This document shows, in pieces, positions 22,808 to 32,654 of a stretch of DNA of 64,000 bases (position 1 is its first letter; each line of letters begins with the position of its first letter). Under the pieces are notes generated by a model, which was not told where the DNA came from, searched no databases, and saw only the letters and a list, made by a program, of their open reading frames with translations. The stretch covers positions 60,854 through 124,853 of the IMG/VR virus record IMGVR_UViG_3300020437_000004, one strand, 5' to 3'. The position numbers and the translations under genes are program-made. This DNA comes from a virus.

Positions 22808-23997
22808 TAGCCCCAATCTTTTGCTACGGTGAAGTTGGCACGACTAAATTCAAGTCTGTCAACGAGTTTGAGTGCAGTGCCATCTTTAATAGCAACAAAC
22901 CCTTCTGGACTTGTTACACGATAACCTGTCTCGGTTTCGAGGAAGGTGCCAACACCTTCAATCTTTTTCAGTTTATTTATAACCATATTCTTAGCGTCCA
23001 TTAGATTACGGAAACCTGCTAGAGCAGCGAACATAGTTGTCTTGTTACTATTTAGGAAAGAAATAGAGTCTGCACGACGCTTCTCCCATTCTTTCTGTGA
23101 CTTCTCAGTCTTTTTCTTGATGATTTCCTTCTTATACCTGTCGTTTAGGAAGGTTTCAAACCCCTTTGCCATACCCATAGAGGTAGTAGGGATCTTTCCA
23201 CTACGAATAACTTGGTTGAAGTAGATCTTAAACATAGATGCAGGAGAGAAACTACTCTTATCCTTTACTATGACGTCAAGAAACTTACCACCAGACTTAA
23301 GATTGCTCTTTGCCTGCCTAATAGTATTGTTGATCTGATTTCTCTCACTAATCGTTAGGTTGGCAATACCATTCACGTTTTGGAATGTCGATGAGAATAC
23401 AGCAATGTCTTTGACCTTCTGTAAACCAGATACATCTACACCAAATGATGCAGACAAACTAGTTATATCACTACCAGAATAGCGTGTGTGAAATACGATG
23501 CCAAGTTTAGACTTTGCAACCTTTCCACCCATCTCACTATTCTGATCTACAAGGTAAGTGATTGTATTTGGTTTAAATCTATAGCCTCGCTTACCACCAA
23601 TGGCAACAAGAGGAGGGGTAGAAGTATAGAGGAGATCACCTTGGAGGATACCCTCAATAGGGAGTTTGGATAACTCTCTGTAGCACTGTTTGAGGATGCC
23701 ATTGATAGCACCTTCGTAGTGGAAGTCGATGAATTCTTCATTGTAACCTATTTTTGGTGTCGTCTTATTAAAGACTGACTTTGTGCCAACAAAAAACTGA
23801 CCTGTCTGTGGATCTTTACCGCAGATCACAGCAGGTGCACCATCCCACTTCACAGTCACCTTTGTATTGGCACCACCTTGACCTGCTGTAAGCATGTCAC
23901 GAAGTGACTCTAGAAAATTGACTGCATTGGCAGCACCTGCTGACCCCTGATTAAAGATGTCGTCTTCGAGGTGCTCTAGATGGGTGTTTTTTGCCAT
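22807..23997 (-). CDS. Ligase-like covalent nucleotidyltransferase (DUF6267-like), 396 aa
   Basis: VKWDGAPAV (Lys50) matches the KxDG motif I of DNA/RNA ligases and capping enzymes. GILQGDLLYT (116-125) is like motif III, GIVFHTRY like IIIa, PEGFVAI near residue 370 like motif IV, and LKLVDRLEF like motif V. All motifs appear in the proper order, so adenylyl transfer is plausible. The length is typical of phage DUF6267 proteins as I recall. It is translationally coupled to the HxGH nucleotidyltransferase, suggesting a shared pathway such as nucleic-acid end repair. Confidence 0.7.
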   Translation of the reverse strand: MAKNTHLEHLEDDIFNQGSAGAANAVNFLESLRDMLTAGQGGANTKVTVKWDGAPAVICGKDPQTGQFFVGTKSVFNKTTPKIGYNEEFIDFHYEGAINGILKQCYRELSKLPIEGILQGDLLYTSTPPLVAIGGKRGYRFKPNTITYLVDQNSEMGGKVAKSKLGIVFHTRYSGSDITSLSASFGVDVSGLQKVKDIAVFSSTFQNVNGIANLTISERNQINNTIRQAKSNLKSGGKFLDVIVKDKSSFSPASMFKIYFNQVIRSGKIPTTSMGMAKGFETFLNDRYKKEIIKKKTEKSQKEWEKRRADSISFLNSNKTTMFAALAGFRNLMDAKNMVINKLKKIEGVGTFLETETGYRVTSPEGFVAIKDGTALKLVDRLEFSRANFTVAKDWG

Positions 23998-24046
23998 GCC
24001 TTTATTATAATGTATAGGTTACGGTAATGGTGAAGTAGTGTGCCAC

Positions 24047-24835
24047 TTATAAACCTGGCTTGAGCAGGAAATTCGTGTCGCCATCTAGATCCATACTACT
24101 CTTTCTAAGTCCTGAGATCTTGAGTGCCATCAGAAACGACCATCTTGCATTCGACTTGGAGTTAGTCTTAATACGAATTCTGATACTACTGTTTGCTACA
24201 GAGGTAGAGAATTGTGGGCATCCATATCCCTCAACATCTCTTCCCATATAATATAGTCCCTTTCCTTTCACCTGTATATAATAAGTATTCTTTGAGTTGT
24301 AGTATTTCTCTACCTCTCTTGCTGCTGCTTGACCCTCTGCTAGAAACTTATCTGGAAATCTCTTAAGATCTAGTGAGTGTGCTGACTTACGTTGTGTAAG
24401 GGTTGCATCATTCGACAACGTAAACTTAGCAGGTATATTTCTTTTAGGATTCCAATGAGCGTTTGCTTCTCTTATAATATTATAAGACTCAGCAATACCA
24501 ATCATTGTCTTTGCTGCTTCCTTCTGAGCAGATGCTTTAGTCTTGTCAATGGTAAACTGCATTGACCCAGTATCAAAATCAAAATTCATTTGAGCGAAGT
24601 CGGCAGACAACTTCTCCTTTAACTCAAACTTAATAACCTGTGCTTTATAAGTAGGTGTCAACTCCAAGTCTGCCTTGGCACTGTCCGCTCCTGCAGGATC
24701 AGACACGTTAAAACCTTTCTCTCTCAGTGCCCTGATGAGATCCAACTCATATTGAAACCCCGCATTTACTTTAAGAGGTTTTGCTGATGCCCCCTCTCCA
24801 TCCATCAGGGGCTCTTGATCTGTCTTGCGTGACAT
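24047..24835 (-). CDS. Nuclease-fold-like hypothetical protein, 262 aa
   Basis: Glu30 in FQYELDLIRALRE, Asp56 in SAKADLEL and the ELK at 71-73 (IKFELKEKL) fit the E...D...ExK pattern of PD-(D/E)XK nucleases, in the right order and spacing. The rest has a beta-rich C-terminus (SSIRIRIKTNS). A start at 24805 (MDGEGAS) would reduce overlap with the preceding gene. Function not established; it neighbours the ligase-like protein. Confidence 0.65.
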   Translation of the reverse strand: MSRKTDQEPLMDGEGASAKPLKVNAGFQYELDLIRALREKGFNVSDPAGADSAKADLELTPTYKAQVIKFELKEKLSADFAQMNFDFDTGSMQFTIDKTKASAQKEAAKTMIGIAESYNIIREANAHWNPKRNIPAKFTLSNDATLTQRKSAHSLDLKRFPDKFLAEGQAAAREVEKYYNSKNTYYIQVKGKGLYYMGRDVEGYGCPQFSTSVANSSIRIRIKTNSKSNARWSFLMALKISGLRKSSMDLDGDTNFLLKPGL

Positions 24836-25052
24836 GTGTCGTTACTGGTAACACCTTGTATTTAGGTTCGTCACAATCAGATCTATTATTCCAGTGTCTT
24901 ATGACACCAGAAATGATAAAACAATTAGTAACCAGATAAGAAATGAAAATAACAGAGCGGACGGCAGCAACATAGTTGTCATATGGTTTAGTTTTATCAT
25001 CACTAAAACTTCCTAGACTATACTTCCAGACCTTACCAATATTAGATATCAC
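24771..25052 (-). CDS. Small membrane protein, 93 aa (GTG start)
   Basis: A GTG at 25052 gives VISNIGKVWKYSLGSFSDDK, then one membrane helix (VRSVIFISYLVTNCFIISGV) and a polar, proline-containing tail. An ATG at 25085 would overlap mazG by 44 bp. Its 3' end overlaps the next gene by 64 bp. Not recognised. Confidence 0.65.
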   Translation of the reverse strand: MISNIGKVWKYSLGSFSDDKTKPYDNYVAAVRSVIFISYLVTNCFIISGVIRHWNNRSDCDEPKYKVLPVTTHVTQDRSRAPDGWRGGISKTS

Positions 25053-25713
25053 CTGGTTTCCTATTTTCGGAGTAATACTCATCAAACTTCATTTTAGGGT
25101 AGCGTGCTGCTAGTTTCAGAGTATTGATATAGATAACTTCATCCATACGGACGTCAAGTGCAGCACATGCATTCTGTGCATACCATAGGACGTCACCCAA
25201 CTCTTTGATAAGGTGATCCTTGGTATCCTCATTCCATGGTTTGCCTTGGTATTTAAGTTTCTTTACGATCTCCATAAACTCACCGCCTTCTGCAGACATT
25301 CCTGAGGCAGCAGTGTCAAGACGATTGATATCGCAACCGTTTGCAGTCAACTCATCCATCCGTGCCTTAAAGACTTTGTAGTCTTTACTAGGGTTAGAGC
25401 ATGTTTGATCTACAAATTCAGCATACCTATCAAAGTTAATGTTGATTTTGTTGGCACCTGACTTCTTATTTTTCTCAGCAGTCTTCATCTTCTGCCTTAC
25501 CTTTTGCTTAGTCTTATAAGCACTATTAAAGCGTTGATCAGTTACAACATCTTCTGCATCCTTAGGTGCTTCTTCTGCTGCTTCTTTCGCTGCTCGCTCA
25601 AAGTTTTCTGCAGCGTCCGTTGCAGCATTAGAAAACTTCTCTGCTTGTTGTTGGATGTCATCACCACCACCTGTCTCTGGTGCAGGGGCAAAACCGCCAG
25701 GATTAACCTTCAT
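25042..25713 (-). CDS. mazG: MazG-like NTP pyrophosphohydrolase, 223 aa
   Basis: The C-terminal 90 residues carry the MazG core: GGEFMEIVKKLKYQGK, then HLIKELGDVLWYAQ, giving the ExxE...ExxD magnesium-binding set. The N-terminal 120 residues are an Ala/Glu/Lys-rich extension absent from minimal cyanophage MazG. Phage MazG hydrolyses dNTPs, with preference for dGTP/dCTP reported, and was proposed to lower ppGpp. It overlaps gp41 by 4 bp. Confidence 0.88.
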   Translation of the reverse strand: MKVNPGGFAPAPETGGGDDIQQQAEKFSNAATDAAENFERAAKEAAEEAPKDAEDVVTDQRFNSAYKTKQKVRQKMKTAEKNKKSGANKININFDRYAEFVDQTCSNPSKDYKVFKARMDELTANGCDINRLDTAASGMSAEGGEFMEIVKKLKYQGKPWNEDTKDHLIKELGDVLWYAQNACAALDVRMDEVIYINTLKLAARYPKMKFDEYYSENRKPGDI

Positions 25714-27077
25714 ATTTTAAAACCTTGAAATTTGGATTTGGTATCGGTTGTAAATTCTTCTTGATTAGCATCAAGAATATTGTCTTGAGCAGACTGCTCA
25801 CAATCATACAGCCTCATCTTCGCTCTGTCAATACCTAACACAAAACGTTTGTTGACTGTAGGATCATTATATCTATTTTTTAACTGTTTGACCATGATTT
25901 GATTCATGTTTTCTAGATCTTCAGTTGCAATAAGTGCAAACATAAGATCAGCAGTTGCAGGCAGACCGAAAGACTCGCTAGTATCAGTAAGCTCCACGTC
26001 ACTATTGCCGTAGCCTGAGCGAGTGGTTTGCGTAGCGGACACGATCGGGACTCTAAATTCGCCTGCGAGTCCTCGTAACTCTTCGGCAACTGATTTGACA
26101 TAAGTATAGGAATTCACAATGTTGTTTTTATATCGTGACGATGCACAGATATTAAGATAGTCTACAAAGATAATGTCAGGATGAAAACCTTTCTTCAGTG
26201 ACAACTCATTGAGTAGAGACTTGAAGTGATTAACATGTGCAGATGCAGTGGGATACTCCTTGATAACAAGGCGACCCTGTGTCTTCTCTGACAACTTGTC
26301 TATCTTAGATTGATACTTACTCTTACTGAATAAGGGATCACTTAGTTGTTGGATTGGGACGTCGAGGAGGTTGGCATCAATTCGCTCAGCAATCTTCTCC
26401 TCTGCCATTTCAAGTGTAATGTAGAGAACGTTTCTGCCCTGCAAGAGGCAGGCACTAGCGACGTGGCACATGAATAGACTTTTCCCGACACCTGTACCAG
26501 CAAGTGCGATATTGAGAGTCTTATTAGGTAACCCACCTTTTGTAATTTTGTTGAAGAAGTCGAGATCAAATGGGATCTTTTCTTCTTTTCTGTGATAGAA
26601 GTCATATCTTGACTCTGAATCCTCAATGTAATCGTGTCCTACATGGTCATCAAAGCACACACTAAGTGCGTCCGACATAATTGACGGAATTGCATCCTGA
26701 TTACGAGTCTTATCCTGACCATCAGCAATTTGGACAGACTCCATGAGAGCATTATAAATCGCTCGCTCTTTACACCACTTCTCAGTAGTGTCAAGCAACC
26801 AATCTTCATTATACTCCGTCCTATCTAGTCCTTTAAGGATTTGTAGGACTTGATTAACAGCATCCTCTGTCAAATCTTTACGCTTCTCAACCTCTAGAGC
26901 AATAGCATTAGGCTCTGGGAGGTTGTCATACTCATTAACAAATTCAGATATCTCTTTGAAGACTACCTTCTGTGATAGATCATCAAAGTATTCTTCTTTC
27001 ACGAAAGGTAAAACCTTTCTCATGTAATCTGGATTACAAATCAGATTACTAATAACAATTTCTTCTATACCTGGCAT
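25710..27077 (-). CDS. gp41: Replicative DNA helicase, T4 gp41-like
   Basis: This 455-residue protein has an N-terminal helical domain and a DnaB/RecA-like helicase domain with Walker A AGTGVGKS at about residue 192, VLYITLEMAEEKIAERI (H1a), FVDYLNI (Walker B) and SATQTTRSGY (H3). It unwinds DNA 5'-3' ahead of gp43 and works with the gp61 primase. Overlaps mazG and the P4H-like gene. Confidence 0.95.
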   Translation of the reverse strand: MPGIEEIVISNLICNPDYMRKVLPFVKEEYFDDLSQKVVFKEISEFVNEYDNLPEPNAIALEVEKRKDLTEDAVNQVLQILKGLDRTEYNEDWLLDTTEKWCKERAIYNALMESVQIADGQDKTRNQDAIPSIMSDALSVCFDDHVGHDYIEDSESRYDFYHRKEEKIPFDLDFFNKITKGGLPNKTLNIALAGTGVGKSLFMCHVASACLLQGRNVLYITLEMAEEKIAERIDANLLDVPIQQLSDPLFSKSKYQSKIDKLSEKTQGRLVIKEYPTASAHVNHFKSLLNELSLKKGFHPDIIFVDYLNICASSRYKNNIVNSYTYVKSVAEELRGLAGEFRVPIVSATQTTRSGYGNSDVELTDTSESFGLPATADLMFALIATEDLENMNQIMVKQLKNRYNDPTVNKRFVLGIDRAKMRLYDCEQSAQDNILDANQEEFTTDTKSKFQGFKI

Positions 27078-27652
27078 TATTGATAGTGTAGATATGTGCC
27101 TACAATGTATTTGTCATTGCTAATAGGTTGCTCTCCGAGATGAGGATACATCCATACAGGAGGGAAGCATAGCACACTACCTTGCTTTGGTTTTACCTTA
27201 AGATCTAGAGCAGGAAAGGTAGTCTCTCCTCCCTCATTGACATCATTAAGATAGAAAAACATAACAAGGAAGCGACGTGCCGTAGCATAGTCACCTACAT
27301 CAATGTGAATATCAAATCGATCCTCAGTATCAACTGAATACTTCTTCATACGGATCTGCTCAATACTATTCTTAGGTGGCCAAAAGGGTGAGCACCCTGT
27401 ATCACGCATATAAAATTCGGATACGTTTTGAATAGCAGTAATAATTTGATTCTGGATCGCTGTCCATTTCTGATTCTTATCTCTCTCAGCAAGGAGAGTG
27501 ATATTCATCTGGGTAAACTGCGGTTTGTGAGAATTCTCCCAACGATCCTGTGCATCAGGTGTCTCGTTGAAGAGTTTAATCGCATTGTTGCAGCAGTTTG
27601 GGTCGAGTGCATTATCATACACTCGGATAAAATCTTTTAAATCACTCGCCAT
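27077..27652 (-). CDS. Prolyl-4-hydroxylase-like 2OG-Fe(II) oxygenase, 191 aa
   Basis: The P4H core is complete: FDIHIDVGD (His116, Asp118), [27 protein letters not shown] (His171) and [10 protein letters not shown] (Lys181, the 2OG-binding residue of P4H enzymes). I start at MASDLKDF (27652), which overlaps uvsX by 11 bp. Substrate unknown; phage P4H-like enzymes may hydroxylate protein or a nucleobase. It lies within the replication operon. Confidence 0.85.
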   Translation of the reverse strand: MASDLKDFIRVYDNALDPNCCNNAIKLFNETPDAQDRWENSHKPQFTQMNITLLAERDKNQKWTAIQNQIITAIQNVSEFYMRDTGCSPFWPPKNSIEQIRMKKYSVDTEDRFDIHIDVGDYATARRFLVMFFYLNDVNEGGETTFPALDLKVKPKQGSVLCFPPVWMYPHLGEQPISNDKYIVGTYLHYQ

Positions 27653-28661
27653 AACAGAATTCTTTTTTAGCGGCTTCGTCCAATTCATGCATTACTTCTT
27701 CTGTGAAGTACTTCTCGGGATCAGCGAGAATAGACTTAGGATAAACAGAAGATTCACCAACACGGTAGCGATTACCGATCCGTTGGAAGATTCCATACTT
27801 CTCACCCAATTCCAGTAACCCATAATACTTGTCCAGTCCGCGTTCGTCATAGAATAACCTCGTCTCTACTTGTGAATTTTCTTTTGTAAGTCGAGACTTT
27901 GCTGCCTTGACCTTGATAATATTCCCAACCACATCCGTACCATCTTTCTCCTTCTTTTTGGAAAGATATACGATAGTGGAAGCAGCATACTTAAGACCAC
28001 TACCGCCACCCATTTCCTTCGTGGGCACATAACTACCGACAACATCATAGGTGTGATTAGTAACGATCATAGGTACATTAGCAAGACCTAGTTTCAGTGT
28101 CAAGACCCTAAAGGCACCCTTAAGGACTTGTGCTCTAGTCATATCTCGTGTGTCTTTGCCTGCCTCTGTGTCTCCAATCTCTTTTGTAGTGGATAGCATG
28201 CCCAATGAATCCAACACAAACATCAATGGTTTGCGATCAGATTCCTTCTGAGTTAAGTATTTATCAACAATCTTAACTGCCTGAGTGCGGAATTCCTGCA
28301 CAGTAGTGACAGGCACAATGATCATGCGTTTAGAATCGATGCCTCTCTCCTCAATCATACTGCGAGAGATAGCAGACTCTGACTCAAAATAAATGACACC
28401 TGCATCAGGGTCAGTCTCTAGGAAGTGACGGACAACAGAGAGTGCATAGAATGTTTTACCTGTGCTACTCTCACCTGCTAGTGCTGTGATCTTATTAGAA
28501 GGTAGACCACCATAGATACTGCCACTCAATAGAGCGTTAAGAATATAAGATCCAGTATCTACATATTGAGTAATGTCACCTGCAGTGATACCTTCAGAGG
28601 CAACTGCTGCGTATTCATTATCAATCTCCTTTACAATTTCAGTGAAAAAACTACTTGTCAT
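27642..28661 (-). CDS. uvsX: RecA-like recombinase UvsX
   Basis: The 339-residue protein has Walker A GESSTGKT (about residue 62), VLDSLGMLS (Walker B) and the [11 protein letters not shown] region of T4 UvsX. It forms filaments on single-stranded DNA and drives strand invasion for recombination-dependent replication, loaded by UvsY (51431-51859). I start at MTSSFF (28661), 2 bp after the gp43 stop codon. Confidence 0.95.
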   Translation of the reverse strand: MTSSFFTEIVKEIDNEYAAVASEGITAGDITQYVDTGSYILNALLSGSIYGGLPSNKITALAGESSTGKTFYALSVVRHFLETDPDAGVIYFESESAISRSMIEERGIDSKRMIIVPVTTVQEFRTQAVKIVDKYLTQKESDRKPLMFVLDSLGMLSTTKEIGDTEAGKDTRDMTRAQVLKGAFRVLTLKLGLANVPMIVTNHTYDVVGSYVPTKEMGGGSGLKYAASTIVYLSKKKEKDGTDVVGNIIKVKAAKSRLTKENSQVETRLFYDERGLDKYYGLLELGEKYGIFQRIGNRYRVGESSVYPKSILADPEKYFTEEVMHELDEAAKKEFCYGE

Positions 28662-28663
28662 AA

Positions 28664-31183
28664 TTAACCAAACATGGCTTCTAGTGTGGCACGCTTCTTG
28701 GCAGACCAACCGATCTGGTCAAGAATAACGGAAAGTGGATCAAGAAATGCTTTAGAAAATTGCATATCATAATCAATGTAATCCTCAAGTTTAAACTCCG
28801 AGGGGAGTGTCCTAAAGAAAGAGATGACATTTTGGAAGTCACCCTTCTCCCCATGGCGACCAAGTTTGTTAGGTGTCTTGAGGAAGACATACTTGATCTT
28901 TTCACCCTCTTGAATGAGGGGATACTTATGGGTAAGTTTATTCTTTTTAATAGAGTTATTATATAGTAGCACACCTCGGACGTGAATGGGGCAATGTGCT
29001 CCATACAATTTCTTTGGATCGTGATACTTCTTTAGGTTATTGCATGATCGAGGGAATGCAATCTCGTCTGTGGGCAGTTGTTTAAACTGCTTCTCGAAGT
29101 CTTTGACAAACTTCTGCACCTGACGCTCGTCTGTATTCATCATGAGTTTTAGGACATCACGGAGTGCTCCACGACATGATGATGGAGTAGAGGATTTGAC
29201 TGCCTCAATACCCATGATCTTTAGGGAAGGCTCTTGATACCTGACACCCTCACTGTCCCATACGTTTAGAATATATCTTTTCTTAGCAGTCCAGACACCA
29301 CGATTAGCGATGTTTTCTCGCTTCATAAACATCTTCTGCTCGTAGGCATTTACATAGGTTGCCAATTCTTCATAAGAATTCTGAATATACTTTTCAAATT
29401 CCACATCACACACCTTCGTAAGGAACCGCAATACGCTTTGATCGCTCTCCTCTCGCTCTTTGAATATCTTTTTAACCAGAGGATCCATATGCAAATAAAT
29501 GGAATCGGTATCAGAAGCAATAACATAATCTTTATCTTCTGTCTCTAATAGTTTATTAAGAAATTTGTTTATCTTATTTTCAATCCATCGGATAGAGACC
29601 TGACCAGATAGAGTGATTGCCTCAGCGTTTGCCAAGTTATAGTAACGGAAGTATTGATTACCAATAGCACCATAGGCACTATTAAGTTGAATCTTCCTTG
29701 CCATTTGGATGTTGTTGAAGGTGGAGATATCATTCTTTAGTTTGGGATCACCAGTCTTCTCAAACTCCTGCTTGGCAGCGAGCATTTTCTTCTTATAGAT
29801 CTTCCTTTCATCGTAGATGCGTTGCATCATCTCAGGAAGAAATCCATGTATATCCTTACGATACTGAGCACCATTAGCACAGACAGCGTAATCAGGATGG
29901 GCAGTAAACTCTTCGTCAAGGATCCTATCTACTGATACTCGTGGGTGTCTCTCATCGATAAGTGTCTCGGGAGAGATGTTATACTGCATTATAAGGTGAG
30001 GATACAGAGAATTCAAGTCGAAACTACACACCCAGTCATAAACACCAGGCACAGGCTCTTTGACGTATGCCCCTGCATACTTATCATCCTTGTCGGATGT
30101 TTGCTTAGGGGGCACAACAATATTCTTTTGATACAAATCATTATAGATGAGAGTATCCCACATCTTTACTTGTGAGAATACATCATCAATGTTTACCTTG
30201 GCATCGTATGCCATGGTGACTGCCAACTCAACAAGTTTCATCTTGCCTTCCAGACGGTCAACCAATTCAACGTCATGGATGTTGTAGTCTACAAACTTTT
30301 GCCAGTCAGATGTATAGAAGTCCTTGAAGTTTTCATACATGCTGTGATCAAGTTTGTGCTCACCCAATTCAACAGTAGAGATATGCTCTAGACTGTAGGA
30401 TTCCTGTGCAGAATAGGTAAACTTTTTGTATAGATCAAGGTAGTCAAGGATAGTAACACCAAGAATATCGTAGACAAGATTTGCTCGGCCTTGCACATTT
30501 ACTGTGCGGTCTTTTACAACATTCCAAGGTGAGAGACTCTTCATCCACTTCTCTCCTAGGATCTTCTCAATTCTACGACAGATATAAGGCATGTCATAGA
30601 AGTTATTATTCCACCCTGTGATGATGTCAGGGGTGTCATGCACCCAATGCTTATGGAAGTCCTGCAGCATTTCATGCTCAGTGTTGAAGACACGATACTC
30701 CACACCTTCGGGAGGATCATACTCTCGTGTGCCCCATGAAATGATCTTCTTACTGATCATATTCTTCATGGTGATACACAACATGTCTTCTTGACATGCA
30801 TCTACATCAGGGAATCCATTCTCACATGCAACCTCGATATCGATTGTCCATATACTCATCTTAGACATGTCATAGTTGACACGAGTAGGGTATTTCTGGG
30901 CGATATGTTGGAATACAAACCGCTCATACCCATGGACTTCCATTCCTTCTACGTCGGAATACTTCTGCAGGAAGTCTCGTGCCTCACGGACACCATCAAA
31001 CTTTTTCTTATGTGCATACCTACCATCCAGAGTCTTATACTTGGATGGTTTTGATTGATTTGCAGGCACCAAGTAGAGTGAAGGGGAGGTCTTCTCACGG
31101 TATTGCACACGCTCACCGTTACGGTATCCCCTTACCAACGCAGTGTCACCAAAGATGATTACGTTAGTGTAAAAATCACTCAT
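28664..31183 (-). CDS. gp43: Family B DNA polymerase, T4 gp43-like
   Basis: This 839-residue polymerase has exonuclease motif I (TIDIEVA, near residue 110), [13 protein letters not shown] (exo II), polymerase motif [10 protein letters not shown] (near 386), [10 protein letters not shown] (motif B), and motif C SDTDSIY (near 556), then TAKKRYIL. It is somewhat shorter than T4 gp43 (898). Both polymerase and proofreading sites look intact. The C-terminus should contact the gp45 clamp. Confidence 0.97.
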   Translation of the reverse strand: MSDFYTNVIIFGDTALVRGYRNGERVQYREKTSPSLYLVPANQSKPSKYKTLDGRYAHKKKFDGVREARDFLQKYSDVEGMEVHGYERFVFQHIAQKYPTRVNYDMSKMSIWTIDIEVACENGFPDVDACQEDMLCITMKNMISKKIISWGTREYDPPEGVEYRVFNTEHEMLQDFHKHWVHDTPDIITGWNNNFYDMPYICRRIEKILGEKWMKSLSPWNVVKDRTVNVQGRANLVYDILGVTILDYLDLYKKFTYSAQESYSLEHISTVELGEHKLDHSMYENFKDFYTSDWQKFVDYNIHDVELVDRLEGKMKLVELAVTMAYDAKVNIDDVFSQVKMWDTLIYNDLYQKNIVVPPKQTSDKDDKYAGAYVKEPVPGVYDWVCSFDLNSLYPHLIMQYNISPETLIDERHPRVSVDRILDEEFTAHPDYAVCANGAQYRKDIHGFLPEMMQRIYDERKIYKKKMLAAKQEFEKTGDPKLKNDISTFNNIQMARKIQLNSAYGAIGNQYFRYYNLANAEAITLSGQVSIRWIENKINKFLNKLLETEDKDYVIASDTDSIYLHMDPLVKKIFKEREESDQSVLRFLTKVCDVEFEKYIQNSYEELATYVNAYEQKMFMKRENIANRGVWTAKKRYILNVWDSEGVRYQEPSLKIMGIEAVKSSTPSSCRGALRDVLKLMMNTDERQVQKFVKDFEKQFKQLPTDEIAFPRSCNNLKKYHDPKKLYGAHCPIHVRGVLLYNNSIKKNKLTHKYPLIQEGEKIKYVFLKTPNKLGRHGEKGDFQNVISFFRTLPSEFKLEDYIDYDMQFSKAFLDPLSVILDQIGWSAKKRATLEAMFG

Positions 31184-31445
31184 TCTTGTCTGTCTTCTTC
31201 TCTTTGGATTCTAGCATTACTAGGTATTGTTTTGCAACCTTTGCCGAGGGATCTACTACCGTTAATACATCAGTACTGTCGATGAATAGGTCGTCTTGAT
31301 CGCTATAATATGGAAACTTCTTGAGTCCATCCTCTGTTACCTCGTGGCAGTTTTGGATCAGGAAACTAGGCTCCTCATCCATCTCCACTAGGTCACCCAA
31401 TAACGAGACCTTCGGGTGGTACTTCAGAATAATCAACTTTAACAT
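31176..31445 (-). CDS. Hypothetical protein upstream of gp43, 89 aa
   Basis: A small acidic protein (MLKLIILKYHPKVSLLGDLVE) with beta-type N-terminus and a charged tail. It overlaps the preceding gene by 53 bp and gp43 by 8 bp, so it is translated from within the replication operon. It is not RegA, which is encoded at 36321. Function unknown. Confidence 0.65.
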   Translation of the reverse strand: MLKLIILKYHPKVSLLGDLVEMDEEPSFLIQNCHEVTEDGLKKFPYYSDQDDLFIDSTDVLTVVDPSAKVAKQYLVMLESKEKKTDKNE

Positions 31446-31788
31446 CATCTTTTCGTGATTTTTTAATGGTTTTCAATGCGTCTTCATATCGCTTGAGGAC
31501 TTCCCAATGTGGATCAGCAATACTCACAACGTGTTGTAGAGAAATAAAATTAGATCCTACAGTCAATGGGAAGAATGGATAAAATCTCATACGAATATTA
31601 CCAAGAGGGTTAGATTTACCCGCCTCCTCGACAAGATACTCTTGGTCATTCATTTCTAATTGAATAGAGAAAGAGTCTTTAAATTCATATGCAAGGACAC
31701 GAGCTTCATCACCTTCGGAGTCTCTAACTTCCTTGATGTCAGCGATTACGTCCTCGCCGTTTGCCATTCTTGCTACCTTTACGCTCAT
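31393..31788 (-). CDS. Sm-like small protein, 131 aa
   Basis: VKVARMANGEDVIADIKEV at the N-terminus, then short beta strands (NIRMRFYPFFPL, NFISLQHVVSIADP) and a terminal helix, fit an LSm-like barrel with C-terminal helix. The protein at 49566-49991 has the same layout. A role in RNA binding is possible but unproven. Overlaps both neighbours. Confidence 0.6.
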   Translation of the reverse strand: MSVKVARMANGEDVIADIKEVRDSEGDEARVLAYEFKDSFSIQLEMNDQEYLVEEAGKSNPLGNIRMRFYPFFPLTVGSNFISLQHVVSIADPHWEVLKRYEDALKTIKKSRKDDVKVDYSEVPPEGLVIG

Positions 31789-31900
31789 AGTTTTCTTCTA
31801 GTAGGGTTAGCACCTCATCTAGTTTATCAGATGGCACGTCCAAAGTCAACATAGTTAGATCTTTGCAATGAGGTGGTGCCAGATTTACATACATGTTCAT
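31739..31900 (-). CDS. Small basic-tailed protein, 53 aa
   Basis: I choose the ATG at 31900 (MNMYVNLAPPHCKDL). The middle is an amphipathic helix (SDKLDEVLTLLEENY) and the end is strongly basic (RKGSKNGKRRGR). First gene after the hsp20 terminator. Not recognised; nucleic-acid contact is possible. Confidence 0.6.
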   Translation of the reverse strand: MNMYVNLAPPHCKDLTMLTLDVPSDKLDEVLTLLEENYERKGSKNGKRRGRNR

Positions 31901-31915
31901 AGTCAGTGTCTCCAA

Positions 31916-31950
31916 ACAAAAAGAGACCCCTGTGTTAAGAGTCTCTTTTC
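31916..31950. terminator. Bidirectional-type terminator
   Basis: AAGAGAC (31921-31927) and GTCTCTT (31941-31947) form a 7-bp stem with a U-run on either strand. On the minus strand it ends the hsp20 transcript before the replication operon. The stem repeats that at 3544-3569. Confidence 0.65.
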
Positions 31951-31984
31951 TTGTGTAGTATATAGTATACCACAGTATAGGTCT

Positions 31985-32161
31985 ATGAAATTGTTGTCGG
32001 TGTTGAAGCACCCAGTGACCCAATTCAATCTACTTATCCTAGGAATGCTAGGGGTCATTCAAATCATACACACCCATGCACACTATAAAATGGAGATGGA
32101 TGTGCACGCATACTGTAGACAGAATGCAGAGTGGGTAGAGTCCCAGTCTACTGAATATTGA
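31985..32161 (+). CDS. Small plus-strand membrane protein, 58 aa
   Basis: An ATG at 31985 opens a 58-codon frame against the direction of its neighbours. It has a basic start (MKLLSVLKHP), one membrane helix (FNLLILGMLGVIQIIH) and a polar tail with one Cys. It converges with hsp20, overlapping its end by 14 bp. TATA-rich sequence upstream could be a promoter. Nothing on the minus strand competes here apart from the hsp20 3' end. Confidence 0.5.
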   Translation: MKLLSVLKHPVTQFNLLILGMLGVIQIIHTHAHYKMEMDVHAYCRQNAEWVESQSTEY

Positions 32162-32594
32162 AGACCTTTCTCTTCTGGTGATCTGGGATAATTTTATTGA
32201 GAGTGATAGATAACATACCGTTGTTGAAGGTAACTTCACTAACCTCTACGTCATCAGATAGATTGAATCCTCGTGTGAAGGATCTACCTGCTACACCTTT
32301 GTATACAAAGTCCTCTTTGTCTGGTTTCTCTTCTTGATCTACTGACTTGACAATTAGGATATTACTCTCTGTGCTTACCTCAATGTCTTCTGGTCTCCAT
32401 CCTGCTAGTGCTAGATCGATTCTCCATTTGACGTTGGATTCCTTAATGATATTGTATGGAGGATACTGACCACCTGGTGATCCTGCTCCATATGAATGCA
32501 GTCTGTAGAATAGATCGTCTAGTCCTACGCTGTAGCGATTGGCTGCATCAAAAATTGCATCGACATCCTTAGATGTCCACTTAGTTAGTTTCAT
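32148..32594 (-). CDS. hsp20: Small heat-shock protein (Hsp20/IbpA type)
   Basis: The 148-residue protein has an alpha-crystallin domain: WRIDLALAGWRPEDIEVS, NILIVKS, YKGVAGRSFTRGFNLSDDVEV and NGMLSITL. These are the strands and the A-x-x-n-G-v-L-like core of Hsp20 proteins. It holds unfolding proteins in a refoldable state, and in cyanophages may help virion assembly. AAGGAGAATT precedes the ATG as a strong ribosome-binding site. Confidence 0.93.
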   Translation of the reverse strand: MKLTKWTSKDVDAIFDAANRYSVGLDDLFYRLHSYGAGSPGGQYPPYNIIKESNVKWRIDLALAGWRPEDIEVSTESNILIVKSVDQEEKPDKEDFVYKGVAGRSFTRGFNLSDDVEVSEVTFNNGMLSITLNKIIPDHQKRKVFNIQ

Positions 32595-32647
32595 AATTCT
32601 CCTTAAAAAGCGAGTTTGATTGTGTGGTCCCCGAAGGCAACCACCTA

Positions 32648-32654
32648 TATTTAG
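32648..32654 (-). promoter_or_regulatory. Late-promoter-like motif CTAAATA before hsp20
   Basis: The minus strand reads GCTAAATATAG about 54 bp upstream of the hsp20 ATG. It faces a matching plus-strand site at 32728. Confidence 0.5.

Noticed and set aside
22973-22979. ATAAATA inside the ligase-like gene
   Set aside because: It lies well inside a coding region with no start codon at a suit­able distance downstream, so it is probably a chance match.
24771-25085. ATG start at 25085 for the small membrane gene
   Set aside because: It would overlap mazG by 44 bp; GTG at 25052 gives a shorter overlap and a more natural N-terminus.
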